A DNA stretch of 7,528 nt from Chloroflexota bacterium (GTDB lineage Bacteria > Chloroflexota > Ktedonobacteria > Ktedonobacterales > Ktedonobacteraceae). Numbering within the stretch: position 1 is the stretch's first letter; every line of letters begins with the position of its first letter. The translations under genes were made by a program, and so were the position numbers. The stretch lies in contig VBHS01000255.1 of NCBI GenBank assembly GCA_005881295.1, positions 1 through 7,528 of the forward strand, read 5' to 3'. The notes under the pieces were generated by a model that had not been told where the DNA came from, did not search any database, and saw nothing but the letters and a program-made list of their open reading frames with translations. This document shows positions 1 through 6,466 of the stretch, piece by piece.

Positions 1-2
1 CG

Positions 3-1562
3 CTCTGGCGCATACAGCTGGCATCTATCCGCAATGCTGCTCGCGATGATTCACGTATGCGCGTCGCCTTTGTCTTCGTCATGCTCTTTGACGTTGCTAT
101 AGGCTTCTGGTCTGGCAGCCAGTTGATGATACACATCGCGCAGTGGCAAGCGCTGGGACCAGCGTCCGTTAGTTCAGGCTTGTGGTCAATCTGCTTGCTG
201 ACCTGGAGTGGCATGAGCGTGGCCGCTCTACTGAATTTCCTTCAGCAAGGATCCGGTAACGATGCATCGAACTTGCTCTTTACGTTGCCCATTGCGCCGC
301 CCACGCTTTTCCGTGCTCAATTTGGCATGTTTTTCATTGGCAGCCTCTGGAACTGGATCTTCCTCGAAATCGGCGTCACTGGCACAGTAATGGTTGTGAC
401 GCTTGGTTGGCTACAGGCGATCACCTGGCTTGCTCTTATACAGCTCGGCGTAGCCTGTACCGTTTACGTCACGATGGTTGCCCTCATGCTGCTCATTCGC
501 TATATTCTGCCGGCTGGGCGGGCGAAACCGCGTCTTGTGGTATCTACCATCCTTACGCTGCTGGTAATTCTTGCTATCGCCGCCGCTCTACGCCCCCAAT
601 GGTTCGCATTGATGTTGAATGCAACGGCACCCATTGCCGGTATCACAACTGGAATACAGACCGTCATCCAGCTTTTGCTCAAGCCAGCGTTTGCCAGCAT
701 ACTTTTTGCCTTGCTGCTGCTCATGGCGTTGGGACCACTCGCCCGTTGGACGGGCAACCTGTACGTCGCCTCGTTTCTTGTCACACAGCGTTGGGATAAA
801 TCTCGCAATGCCATCCACCTGCCAGGAGTGGGGCTTCTAAGACGTCTCCTGGCGAGGCAAAGGACGCTCACAGCTGCCCTCTTGACCAAAGATATGCTCA
901 GTCAGAGCCGCAATTTCTTCTTCTGGGGACGCCTTGCCACCATCGCGGTAGCCCTGCTCTTTTTTCAACTCTTTCGTTCAATTCTAACGACCCACGGCTT
1001 TTCAGACGCCGTTTTTGTCGTAGGTTATGCTTCTTTCCTGGCCCTCATTACCTCCCTCGAACCGGCGCCCAACGCTGTAAGCAGCGAAGGCAATCGACTC
1101 ACGCTCTACCTGACCGCGCCATCCTCCAGAAGCGCACTCCTGCGAGCCAAACTACTCACCTTCTTACTCCCCGCCGTACTGGTGGGGTTGTCAACCGACC
1201 TGCTCGTGAGTTGGAGCATTGGCCTGCCCATAGGTGTTGTTGCTTGTACCGCCATCGCAGTCCCACTGGCAATCATCCCTTGTATCGCCTTGCCAGTTCT
1301 TGGCAGTACCTGGGAACTAAACCTGGACCTGGCGGTGGAAGGCACCGTGCAGGCGCTGCTGCAGGAGGAAGCAGCCATCACGCCAAAAAGGATTCTTTTG
1401 CTCAATCTCACCCTTGTACTCTTCGCGCTCTTATTCTTAATCGTCTGGAAGCTCCCACCCATGCTTGCCATAGCAGTGCTCCTGTTCCTTGATATCGCGA
1501 TTCTGGCATTGCTGTTTCAATGGAGCAGGATATACCTGCGTCAATTAATGAGAGGAGAGTAG
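3..1562 (+). CDS. ABC-2-type exporter permease, 5'-truncated by the window
   Basis: Polytopic inner-membrane protein resembling the membrane subunit of an ABC-2-type exporter. The first ATG (57) gives 501 residues, but the frame stays open to the window edge. The upstream codons read LWRIQLASIRNAARDDSR, a basic amphipathic stretch typical just before the first membrane span of such permeases, so the real start is probably outside the window. Numbering from the ATG at 57, hydrophobic spans lie near 3-20, 40-62, 87-150 (several), 158-178, 211-227, 288-308, 316-333, 364-416 (two) and 446-489 (two), about twelve in all. A 'leucine-rich, proline, then L-x-RA-(Q/K)' motif occurs in each half (about 72-90 and 346-366), suggesting a duplicated six-span unit. 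No Walker motifs are present, so the ATPase must be encoded elsewhere, probably just upstream. The substrate is unknown. An ArsR-type regulator follows 116 bases downstream. I am confident that this is a membrane protein and moderately confident of the ABC-2 assignment. Confidence 0.8.
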   Translation, partial: LWRIQLASIRNAARDDSRMRVAFVFVMLFDVAIGFWSGSQLMIHIAQWQALGPASVSSGLWSICLLTWSGMSVAALLNFLQQGSGNDASNLLFTLPIAPPTLFRAQFGMFFIGSLWNWIFLEIGVTGTVMVVTLGWLQAITWLALIQLGVACTVYVTMVALMLLIRYILPAGRAKPRLVVSTILTLLVILAIAAALRPQWFALMLNATAPIAGITTGIQTVIQLLLKPAFASILFALLLLMALGPLARWTGNLYVASFLVTQRWDKSRNAIHLPGVGLLRRLLARQRTLTAALLTKDMLSQSRNFFFWGRLATIAVALLFFQLFRSILTTHGFSDAVFVVGYASFLALITSLEPAPNAVSSEGNRLTLYLTAPSSRSALLRAKLLTFLLPAVLVGLSTDLLVSWSIGLPIGVVACTAIAVPLAIIPCIALPVLGSTWELNLDLAVEGTVQALLQEEAAITPKRILLLNLTLVLFALLFLIVWKLPPMLAIAVLLFLDIAILALLFQWSRIYLRQLMRGE

Positions 1563-1570
1563 CTCTCCCC

Positions 1571-1599
1571 TTGACAAAATCCCCAACACAAGTTACTAT
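1571..1599 (+). promoter_or_regulatory. Sigma70-like promoter of the ArsR-type gene
   Basis: A perfect -35 box TTGACA (1571-1576) is followed after exactly 17 bases by TACTAT (1594-1599), a four-of-six match to the -10 consensus. It starts 8 bases after the permease stop codon and points at the regulator gene. The transcript would begin near 1606, inside the palindromic operator, giving a leader of about 73 bases. The calls are by eye and the start site is inferred. Confidence 0.6.
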
Positions 1600-1645
1600 A
1601 TAAACAAAGGTTTATAAAACTTTTGTTTATGAAATTTTTGTTTAT
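1599..1645 (+). promoter_or_regulatory. Layered palindromic operator of the ArsR-type gene
   Basis: Positions 1599-1616 form a perfect inverted repeat TATAAAC-AAAG-GTTTATA that overlaps the last base of the -10 box and the likely start site. The core TTTGTTTAT occurs three times: inverted at 1600-1608, then direct at 1622-1630 and 1637-1645. The two direct copies sit in a 14-base unit AAAYTTTTGTTTAT repeated with a 15-base period. The inverted copy and the first direct copy also form a larger palindrome with a 13-base spacer. This arrangement fits a dimeric winged-helix repressor blocking its own promoter, with extra downstream sites. That the neighbouring ArsR-type protein binds here is inferred. 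Confidence 0.6.
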
Positions 1646-1678
1646 ACAACAGCTAAGCACCACCCATCAGGAAGCGCA

Positions 1679-2023
1679 ATGAACGACTGGCGCGAACTCA
1701 AAATAATGGTCAAGTCCCTCGCGGGAGTAGCACGCCTCACCATTGTTTACCATCTCGCCCACCGGGACGAGATTACGGTCACCGAACTCACAGACATACT
1801 TGGGCTTAGTCAGCCTCTTGTTTCATGGCATCTTCGTAAATTGCGCCGCGCTGGTTTGATACGTACTCACCGCCACGGTCGACAGGTTCACTGTTCCCTG
1901 GATAAAGCCCGTTACCACGATTGTCTCCGACGCCTGGAAACACTTGTTGACCCCTCTATCCAGCTCGAATTGTTACCCATCGGTGAAGAACTCATCGAGG
2001 CAGAAGCGATGGCAGATGATTAA
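1679..2023 (+). CDS. ArsR-family winged-helix transcriptional regulator
   Basis: A 114-residue single-domain DNA-binding protein, the usual ArsR/SmtB length. After an N-terminal helix (about 5-27) comes the helix-turn-helix: TVTELTDILGLS (33-44), then a recognition helix with the family-typical Q-P-L-V-S-W-H-L-R-K-L (45-55) and R-R-A-G-L-I. A basic wing (61-72, HRHGRQV) follows. The C-terminal helix (about 76-112) is acidic and probably dimerises. The classical ArsR metal-binding ELCVCDL motif is absent and the only cysteines are C72 and C82, so direct arsenic or zinc sensing of the classical type is unlikely; the signal is unknown. AGGAAG at 1669-1674 supports the ATG at 1679, with a short 4-base spacer. 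The palindromic operator over its promoter suggests autorepression. Control of the upstream permease operon is plausible from position only. Confidence 0.88.
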   Translation: MNDWRELKIMVKSLAGVARLTIVYHLAHRDEITVTELTDILGLSQPLVSWHLRKLRRAGLIRTHRHGRQVHCSLDKARYHDCLRRLETLVDPSIQLELLPIGEELIEAEAMADD

Positions 2024-2062
2024 CTCGCATAGTAACAGCATCTTAACCTACCTGTGGTAATG

Positions 2063-2085
2063 TAGGGGCGGGGCTTGCCCCCATA
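2063..2085. repeat. GC-rich mini-hairpin of the GGGGC repeat type
   Basis: GTAGGGGCGGGGCTTGCCCC is followed by CATA. GGGGC (2070-2074) and GCCCC (2077-2081) pair around a two-base loop. The GTAGGGGCG edge matches the edge of the larger inverted repeat about 40 bases downstream, so the two look like members of one intergenic repeat family. No coding potential is seen. Confidence 0.55.
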
Positions 2086-2104
2086 GGCGCGAACGTAAAA
2101 AGCC

Positions 2105-2190
2105 AGGGCGACCGCAAGGGTCGCCCCTACTATACGACCGATCGCCTTGCCAAGCCCGTGTATAGTAGGGGCGACCCTTGCGGTCGCCCT
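2105..2190. repeat. Perfect 31-bp inverted repeat with hairpin-forming arms
   Basis: The left arm 2105-2135 and right arm 2160-2190 are exact reverse complements over 31 bases, around a 24-base centre (2136-2159). Each arm is itself a hairpin: GGGCGACC pairs with GGTCGCCC around five bases (2106-2113/2119-2126 and 2169-2176/2182-2189). Each arm also carries TATAGT or its complement at its inner edge. The element is small, non-coding and nested, like a REP/BIME or MITE-type element; I see no flanking target duplication. It ends at 2190, one base before the GAGGAG that serves the PHP gene. A TTG at 2178 in the right arm is in frame with that gene but is not a credible start. Confidence 0.85.
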
Positions 2191-2201
2191 TGAGGAGTCG
2201 C

Positions 2202-3029
2202 ATGGCTACAAAAAAAGACAATCTGGAGACCGCTTTATCGGAAAATGAAAGAATGTGTCAGGGGACAGCAATGCTGCGCAAGCGCAGGCAAATGACGCAA
2301 AAGCAGGCGCATCATGCTGGCAAATTGGGCAGAGCCGATCTACATATGCACAGCACCTATAGTGACGGCCTTGCAACGATTGAACAAATTCTACATCGTG
2401 TCCAGCACCATACAAATTTAGACGTGATCGCACTCACCGATCATGATGTCATAGAAGGCGCTTTAAGGGCCCGTGATCTGTGGGCAAAAGGAAACTATCG
2501 CTTCGATTTCATTGTCGGTGAAGAGGTTAGTACAAAAGAAGGCCACATGCTCGCGCTCTTCATCCAAAAGCGTATCCAGCCAGATCTGAGCATTGAAAAA
2601 TCCATTGAGCTGGTGCACGAACAGGGAGGACTGGCCATCGTGGCGCATCCGCTCAACCCCCTCTTTCGCCATAGCTGTCAGCGCGAGGTATTGGATCGCA
2701 TCTTCGCCAGCAAAGATGTTTGGCTTGACGGTATCGAGACGTGGAACGCCAGCTTTTGTGGTATCGGCGCCAATCGCATAGCCATGCGCACCAATCGTGA
2801 TATCTATGGATGGGCGGAGGTCGGCAATAGTGATGCCCATACACTGAGTGCCATTGGACGCGGGTGTACCTGGTTCGAGGGTAAAACAGCACAGGAAATA
2901 CGCGCCAGCATTGAGGCTGGTCTCACTGCTCCAGGCGGAAGACTATGGGGCATGAATACCTACCTGCGCCTGGTCCATCATCGCATCAGAAACTCCCAGA
3001 TCATCGCCCGCAAACGAAACGTCGCATAA
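2202..3029 (+). CDS. PHP-family metal-dependent phosphoesterase
   Basis: A 275-residue protein of the PHP superfamily, which hydrolyses phosphoesters at a two- or three-metal centre. Visible metal ligands in family order: H48-M-H50, D55 (YSDG), D80-H-D82 (LTDHD), E107/E108 (VGEEVS), H115 (EGHML), H149 (VAHP), and D211-x-H213 (NSDAH). The domain runs from about 44 to 240; residues 1-43 are a polar, basic extension. The YciV/TrpH-like subgroup, which includes the RNA/oligonucleotide 5'-3' exonuclease RNase AM, has this length and ligand order, but the substrate cannot be read from sequence. I chose ATG 2202 because GAGGAG (2192-2197) lies 4 bases upstream; an in-frame TTG at 2178 lies inside the repeat hairpin and has no ribosome binding site. 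ATGs at codons 18, 22 and 31 are weaker alternatives. No clear promoter is seen. The phosphatidyltransferase gene follows after 68 bases. Confidence 0.88.
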   Translation: MATKKDNLETALSENERMCQGTAMLRKRRQMTQKQAHHAGKLGRADLHMHSTYSDGLATIEQILHRVQHHTNLDVIALTDHDVIEGALRARDLWAKGNYRFDFIVGEEVSTKEGHMLALFIQKRIQPDLSIEKSIELVHEQGGLAIVAHPLNPLFRHSCQREVLDRIFASKDVWLDGIETWNASFCGIGANRIAMRTNRDIYGWAEVGNSDAHTLSAIGRGCTWFEGKTAQEIRASIEAGLTAPGGRLWGMNTYLRLVHHRIRNSQIIARKRNVA

Positions 3030-3062
3030 AAAGACTTTGTATGGAAACCAATCTAAAGGGGC

Positions 3063-3097
3063 TAGCCCTGACAGGCTAAGTATGATACAATAAGTGT
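3063..3097 (+). promoter_or_regulatory. Candidate -10 element at leaderless distance from the start codon
   Basis: TACAAT (3086-3091), overlapping TATGAT (3081-3086), lies so close to the ATG at 3098 that transcription would begin at or next to the start codon. No purine-rich ribosome binding site occurs between them. Upstream, TAGCC (3063-3067) and GGCTA (3074-3078) form a short palindrome where a -35 box would sit, and no good -35 hexamer is seen. Either a leaderless promoter or, less interestingly, an AT-rich gap in an operon. Confidence 0.4.
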
Positions 3098-3838
3098 ATG
3101 TTTAGCAGACGCATTCAGCAGCGAGCTAGGCACTTAGTAGCTTTGCTGATACGACCTTTAGCCAGGCTAGGTGTCACTCCCAATACATTAACGGTAATAG
3201 GGCTGCTGATCAGTATATTGACAGCCGTGGTAATAGCTCAAGGATACCTGGTGGCCGGAGGGTTGCTGGTGCTGTTTGCTGGAATTTTTGATATGTTCGA
3301 TGGGGCGATGGCGCGCTTTCTTAACACCGCCACAACCTTCGGCGCTTTTTTTGACTCGACGCTTGACCGCTATTCGGAAAGTATCATCCTGTTCGGTATG
3401 CTCGTGTATGCTTTGCAGCGGCCAGACCTACATGATATATTCTGGCCTTTCGCGCATGAGCAACTCTGGATGATCGCAGTAATTTTTATAGCTGTGGTCG
3501 GCTCCTTAATGGTAAGTTATACAAAAGCCCGTGCCGAAGGTCTGGGATTAGAGTGCAAAACTGGTTTGCTCGCTCGCCCTGAACGTGTCGTTTTACTGGC
3601 TATTGGACTCTTGTCTGGCACAAGTATCTGGGCACTAGCTCTGCTGGCGATTTTCTCGCAGGTGACTGCAATAGAACGCGTCGTTTACGTCTGGCGCATT
3701 ACCAGTCACGCTGCGCAGCCCAGCAAAGCAGGAAGCTTACCGGTTGATATACTCGCCGAAGCTAAAGATACAAATGAAGACACCCTCCCTCTGCCAACCA
3801 AACGACAAAAGTGGGGACGAACGAAGGAAGCTAGATAG
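3098..3838 (+). CDS. CDP-alcohol phosphatidyltransferase, PIP-synthase-like
   Basis: An integral membrane enzyme of 246 residues that transfers a phosphatidyl group from CDP-diacylglycerol to an alcohol and releases CMP. The full signature D-x2-D-G-x2-A-R-x8-G-x3-D-x3-D is present: D65, D68, G69, A72, R73, G82, D86, D90. The aspartates bind the two metals and the last is the catalytic base in this family. Membrane spans are near 33-48, 51-66, 94-106, 126-141, 162-175 and 177-190. The segment KARAEGLG (143-150) followed by LLARPERV (157-164) resembles actinobacterial phosphatidylinositol-phosphate synthases, so the acceptor may be inositol phosphate; glycerol phosphate or another polyol remains possible. 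The C-terminal 45 residues are polar, charged and probably cytosolic. ATG 3098 gives a normal N-terminus, though no ribosome binding site is visible. It lies 68 bases after the PHP gene. Confidence 0.9.
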   Translation: MFSRRIQQRARHLVALLIRPLARLGVTPNTLTVIGLLISILTAVVIAQGYLVAGGLLVLFAGIFDMFDGAMARFLNTATTFGAFFDSTLDRYSESIILFGMLVYALQRPDLHDIFWPFAHEQLWMIAVIFIAVVGSLMVSYTKARAEGLGLECKTGLLARPERVVLLAIGLLSGTSIWALALLAIFSQVTAIERVVYVWRITSHAAQPSKAGSLPVDILAEAKDTNEDTLPLPTKRQKWGRTKEAR

Positions 3839-4077
3839 CGTAGCCCTTTGTTCTCCCTGTGCCCACCAGTGTTCCGCCGTTCGATAGTGGTGTGCATCAA
3901 ATGTGAAGAAAACGGCGTAGACAAGCAAGACCGGACCGGATGAGAACATAGTAGGTAGCGTAGCGGAAGAAATTTGCACGGGGATCAGGTAGGTAGGAAC
4001 TCAAACCATCTTCAGTCGAACATTCTCTGTGGCGAGCAACTGCGCTCCGGTCCGTATTACTGAGACTGGAGATCTTA
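3839..4077. other. Non-coding gap upstream of the NYN gene
   Basis: I find no convincing gene in these 239 bases. CGGACCGGA (3932-3940) and TCCGGTCCG (4046-4054) are exact reverse complements 105 bases apart and could close a large leader structure. GTAGGTAG-type short repeats occur at 3951-3958 and near 3987-3995. TTGCAC at 3974-3979 has no good -10 box at the right distance. No known riboswitch or T-box core was recognised. Confidence 0.4.
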
Positions 4078-4080
4078 GTG
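4067..4080 (+). promoter_or_regulatory. Ribosome binding site deciding a GTG start
   Basis: TGGAGA (4067-4072) precedes GTG at 4078 with five to six bases between, the best Shine-Dalgarno match near the start of the NYN frame. The frame remains open further upstream, but without a better start and site pair. This is why the gene is placed at the GTG. Confidence 0.6.
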
Positions 4081-6456
4081 ACAACACAAAATACACATTC
4101 TGAGCATAGCGACGTCGAAGAATCCGTCGTTAAGCATCCGGTTGTCTCCGAAAATGAGACCGAAACCGAAACAAGCCCATCTCCTCCCGCTTTAGAAGCT
4201 GGTACACTAGCAATTGAGGTACCGGTGGACAGTGTTCCAGGTGAACAGGAACCGCAATTGTCCGCAACTACACAGAACGATCAACAGGAGGAGCATAATC
4301 CCAATCCAACCCAGGCTCCCCAGGAGGTTCAAACCATTGCTGATTTTGCCTCTGTCGAAACGCAGGAACCATCTACGGCAATGGAAACCCAGGAGCCCAA
4401 ATCCGAAATCACTGTCACAGAGTCTGTTAACTTTGTAGAGTCAGTTAGTCCGGTAGAGACAGCATCACCGTCTCCAAATACGTCGAGCGAAACTGGGGTC
4501 AGCAGTGAAACATTCCCTTCTTTTCCCTACAATATCGCGAGTTCGCTCGTTAGCGAAGAAGACGTCCGGCCTTTCACCGATTTTATCGAAGAATTTCGAC
4601 AGACCGAAACACGCTTTGACTCTGCCTTGCAGAGCTATTCCACTGACTCGCTCACCTCAACCGAGTCTGCTGCCCCTCCAATAAATGATCAGGCTCAACC
4701 CACAGAGCCTACCGAGAGCGCTGCCGCCAAACCCGAACCCACAACACCGGCCGAACGTCCTGTATCCCCGCTCCTACGCCCGGCTACACCACGTCGTTCG
4801 CAGCGTCATGGTGGTGGCCGCCACCGCGAGGAAACTCCTGTAGCAAAAAGTGAGCCGGCGCAGGCACCTGTTGCACCATCGACGTCAGAGCCAGAACCAA
4901 AACCAGAGCCAGCTGTAACAGAACCTGCCCCGGCTCAAGTCGAAGAACAACCGCGTCCAGCGCGTCGTTATCGCTTCGATCGTCCGGCGCCTACAGGAAC
5001 AGCGTCAACATCGACGCCGTCTGGTCAACTGCGCGTCGAGGAGAACAAAGACGTTTCAGGCCGCAGTTCAACAGCGTTGCCCCCACGTCCAGAAAATGGG
5101 TATGCACCCGACGGACAAAATGGAGAAAGAGAGGCACAGCCTCTCCCGCAGGCAAAGCAGGCAATTGTCGTCAACCAGCCATCTGAAAATACTCCACCCA
5201 AACAACCTGAACCCCAGGCTCAAGAGGCTCCCGCGGTAGGGAGTAGTGCAGCAACAACGACACCAGTAGTTCCCGATCATGGCCGGCGCCGGCATGGACA
5301 GGAACGCCAGCGCGCGAAAGAACAGGCCACCCCTCCTACGTCTCCTGCCCCCACCCCTGTAGTACCAGCGGCGGAAATCGCTAAGGAGGTTTCAGAGCCG
5401 GTGGTTCCCAACAAGGAAGAGGTAAGTCCAGAGGATCTTCCCCCGCTGGAGTATGCAGAGCTGCAAAAAGCCAGCTCGCGTCGCCGTCGCCGCCGCCATT
5501 CGAGCGGCTCGTCGAATGCGACGGTTACACCCTTGCCCTCAGCGGGAAAAGCAGCGACACCCGAAGCTCCTGTCGCGCCAACAGCACCAACACCGGCACC
5601 ATCTGTCGCTGTGCCGCGCACACCTGCTCCCACGCAGTCCGTGGCGCCAGCAAGCCAGTATACCATTACCTCTGGCTACACGGTGAATCAGATGAACCAG
5701 AGCCGCGATGGGTCCAACCCTTTCATGGGGCCTGATCCATCCCCAGCTCGTGGCACGACCGGCGCGCAAAATGTACGCTCAATTCGTACCGATGTGCAGC
5801 GTACACCCGCCTATCCAGTGCGGACCACAGAGGCTACGTCGGCCTCCGTACACCAGCTTGCCAACGTTGTATCGCAGGCGATTCAAACGCAAACCGACCG
5901 TATGATTGCTGAGCTAAGGCGCGCTAACCAGAGCCCAACCAATGTCTCTGTCTCGATGCCACCATTCCCATCGACTGAGCGCGTAGGTGTCTTTGTAGAC
6001 GTGGCTAATCTGCTCTACTCGGCGCGTACCATCCGTATGACAGTAGACTTTGGCAAGCTGCTGGACTTCCTGCGCGGCAATCGCCGCCTCGTCAGGGCAC
6101 ACGCTTACTGCCCCACAAGTCCACAAGTGGGCGACGAGCAGATGTTCCTGCAAGCCGTCAAAGGACTGGGCTATCGTATCACCACGAAGAACTACAAGAC
6201 CTTCTCCAGTGGTGCGAAAAAAGCTGACCTCGACCTCGACCTCTGCATGGACGTCGTGCGCCTCGTGGAGGGCAAAGCGGTTGACTGTATTGTGCTCGTC
6301 AGCGGTGACAGCGATTTCATGCCCATGCTCGACTACTGTTCCGATCATGGCGTGCGTGTTGAAGTCGCCGCCTTCGACGAAGCCATGTCCGCCACTCTCC
6401 GTCAGAGCTGCGACCTTTTCATCAACCTGTCCATGCTCGAAGAAATCCGAGTCTGA
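4078..6456 (+). CDS. NYN-domain (PIN-like) nuclease with a long disordered N-terminal arm
   Basis: A 792-residue cytosolic protein. Residues 1 to about 585 are low complexity (Pro, Glu, Thr, Ala, Ser, Gln) and predicted disordered, broken by four basic clusters near 239-251 (RRSQRHGGGRHR), 295-303 (RRYRFDR), 402-414 (RRRHGQERQR) and 468-474 (six Arg then His). A more hydrophobic island lies near 146-192. A probable amphipathic helix (591-617) leads to the C-terminal NYN/LabA-type domain (about 635-792). Its acidic centre is visible: D641 with N644 (VFVDVANL), D717 and D721 after KKA (714-716), and D744/D746 in SGDSDF. These match the metal-binding residues of PIN/NYN RNases, so RNA cleavage is the likely activity. 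The arginine clusters could bind RNA and the arm could tether partners, as in RNase E's C-terminal scaffold; this is analogy only. A strong terminator follows 10 bases after the stop. Confidence 0.85.
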   Translation: MTTQNTHSEHSDVEESVVKHPVVSENETETETSPSPPALEAGTLAIEVPVDSVPGEQEPQLSATTQNDQQEEHNPNPTQAPQEVQTIADFASVETQEPSTAMETQEPKSEITVTESVNFVESVSPVETASPSPNTSSETGVSSETFPSFPYNIASSLVSEEDVRPFTDFIEEFRQTETRFDSALQSYSTDSLTSTESAAPPINDQAQPTEPTESAAAKPEPTTPAERPVSPLLRPATPRRSQRHGGGRHREETPVAKSEPAQAPVAPSTSEPEPKPEPAVTEPAPAQVEEQPRPARRYRFDRPAPTGTASTSTPSGQLRVEENKDVSGRSSTALPPRPENGYAPDGQNGEREAQPLPQAKQAIVVNQPSENTPPKQPEPQAQEAPAVGSSAATTTPVVPDHGRRRHGQERQRAKEQATPPTSPAPTPVVPAAEIAKEVSEPVVPNKEEVSPEDLPPLEYAELQKASSRRRRRRHSSGSSNATVTPLPSAGKAATPEAPVAPTAPTPAPSVAVPRTPAPTQSVAPASQYTITSGYTVNQMNQSRDGSNPFMGPDPSPARGTTGAQNVRSIRTDVQRTPAYPVRTTEATSASVHQLANVVSQAIQTQTDRMIAELRRANQSPTNVSVSMPPFPSTERVGVFVDVANLLYSARTIRMTVDFGKLLDFLRGNRRLVRAHAYCPTSPQVGDEQMFLQAVKGLGYRITTKNYKTFSSGAKKADLDLDLCMDVVRLVEGKAVDCIVLVSGDSDFMPMLDYCSDHGVRVEVAAFDEAMSATLRQSCDLFINLSMLEEIRV

Positions 6457-6466
6457 CCTTTTACTA

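Noticed and set aside
2063..2190. Possible CRISPR array from the repeated GGGGCGACC units
   Set aside because: The units are inverted rather than direct, too few, and not separated by regular spacers.
2178..2201. TTG start adding eight residues to the PHP protein
   Set aside because: The TTG lies in the hairpin loop of the repeat arm with no ribosome binding site, whereas ATG 2202 has GAGGAG just upstream.
3706..3979. Two overlapping minus-strand open frames at the end of the phosphatidyltransferase and into the gap
   Set aside because: They overlap a well-supported gene, have no ribosome binding site and show no recognisable motif.
5277..5666. Minus-strand open frame rich in Gly, Ala, Val and Arg
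   Set aside because: It is the mirror of the low-complexity Pro/Ala/Thr-rich coding sequence; no ribosome binding site or domain.
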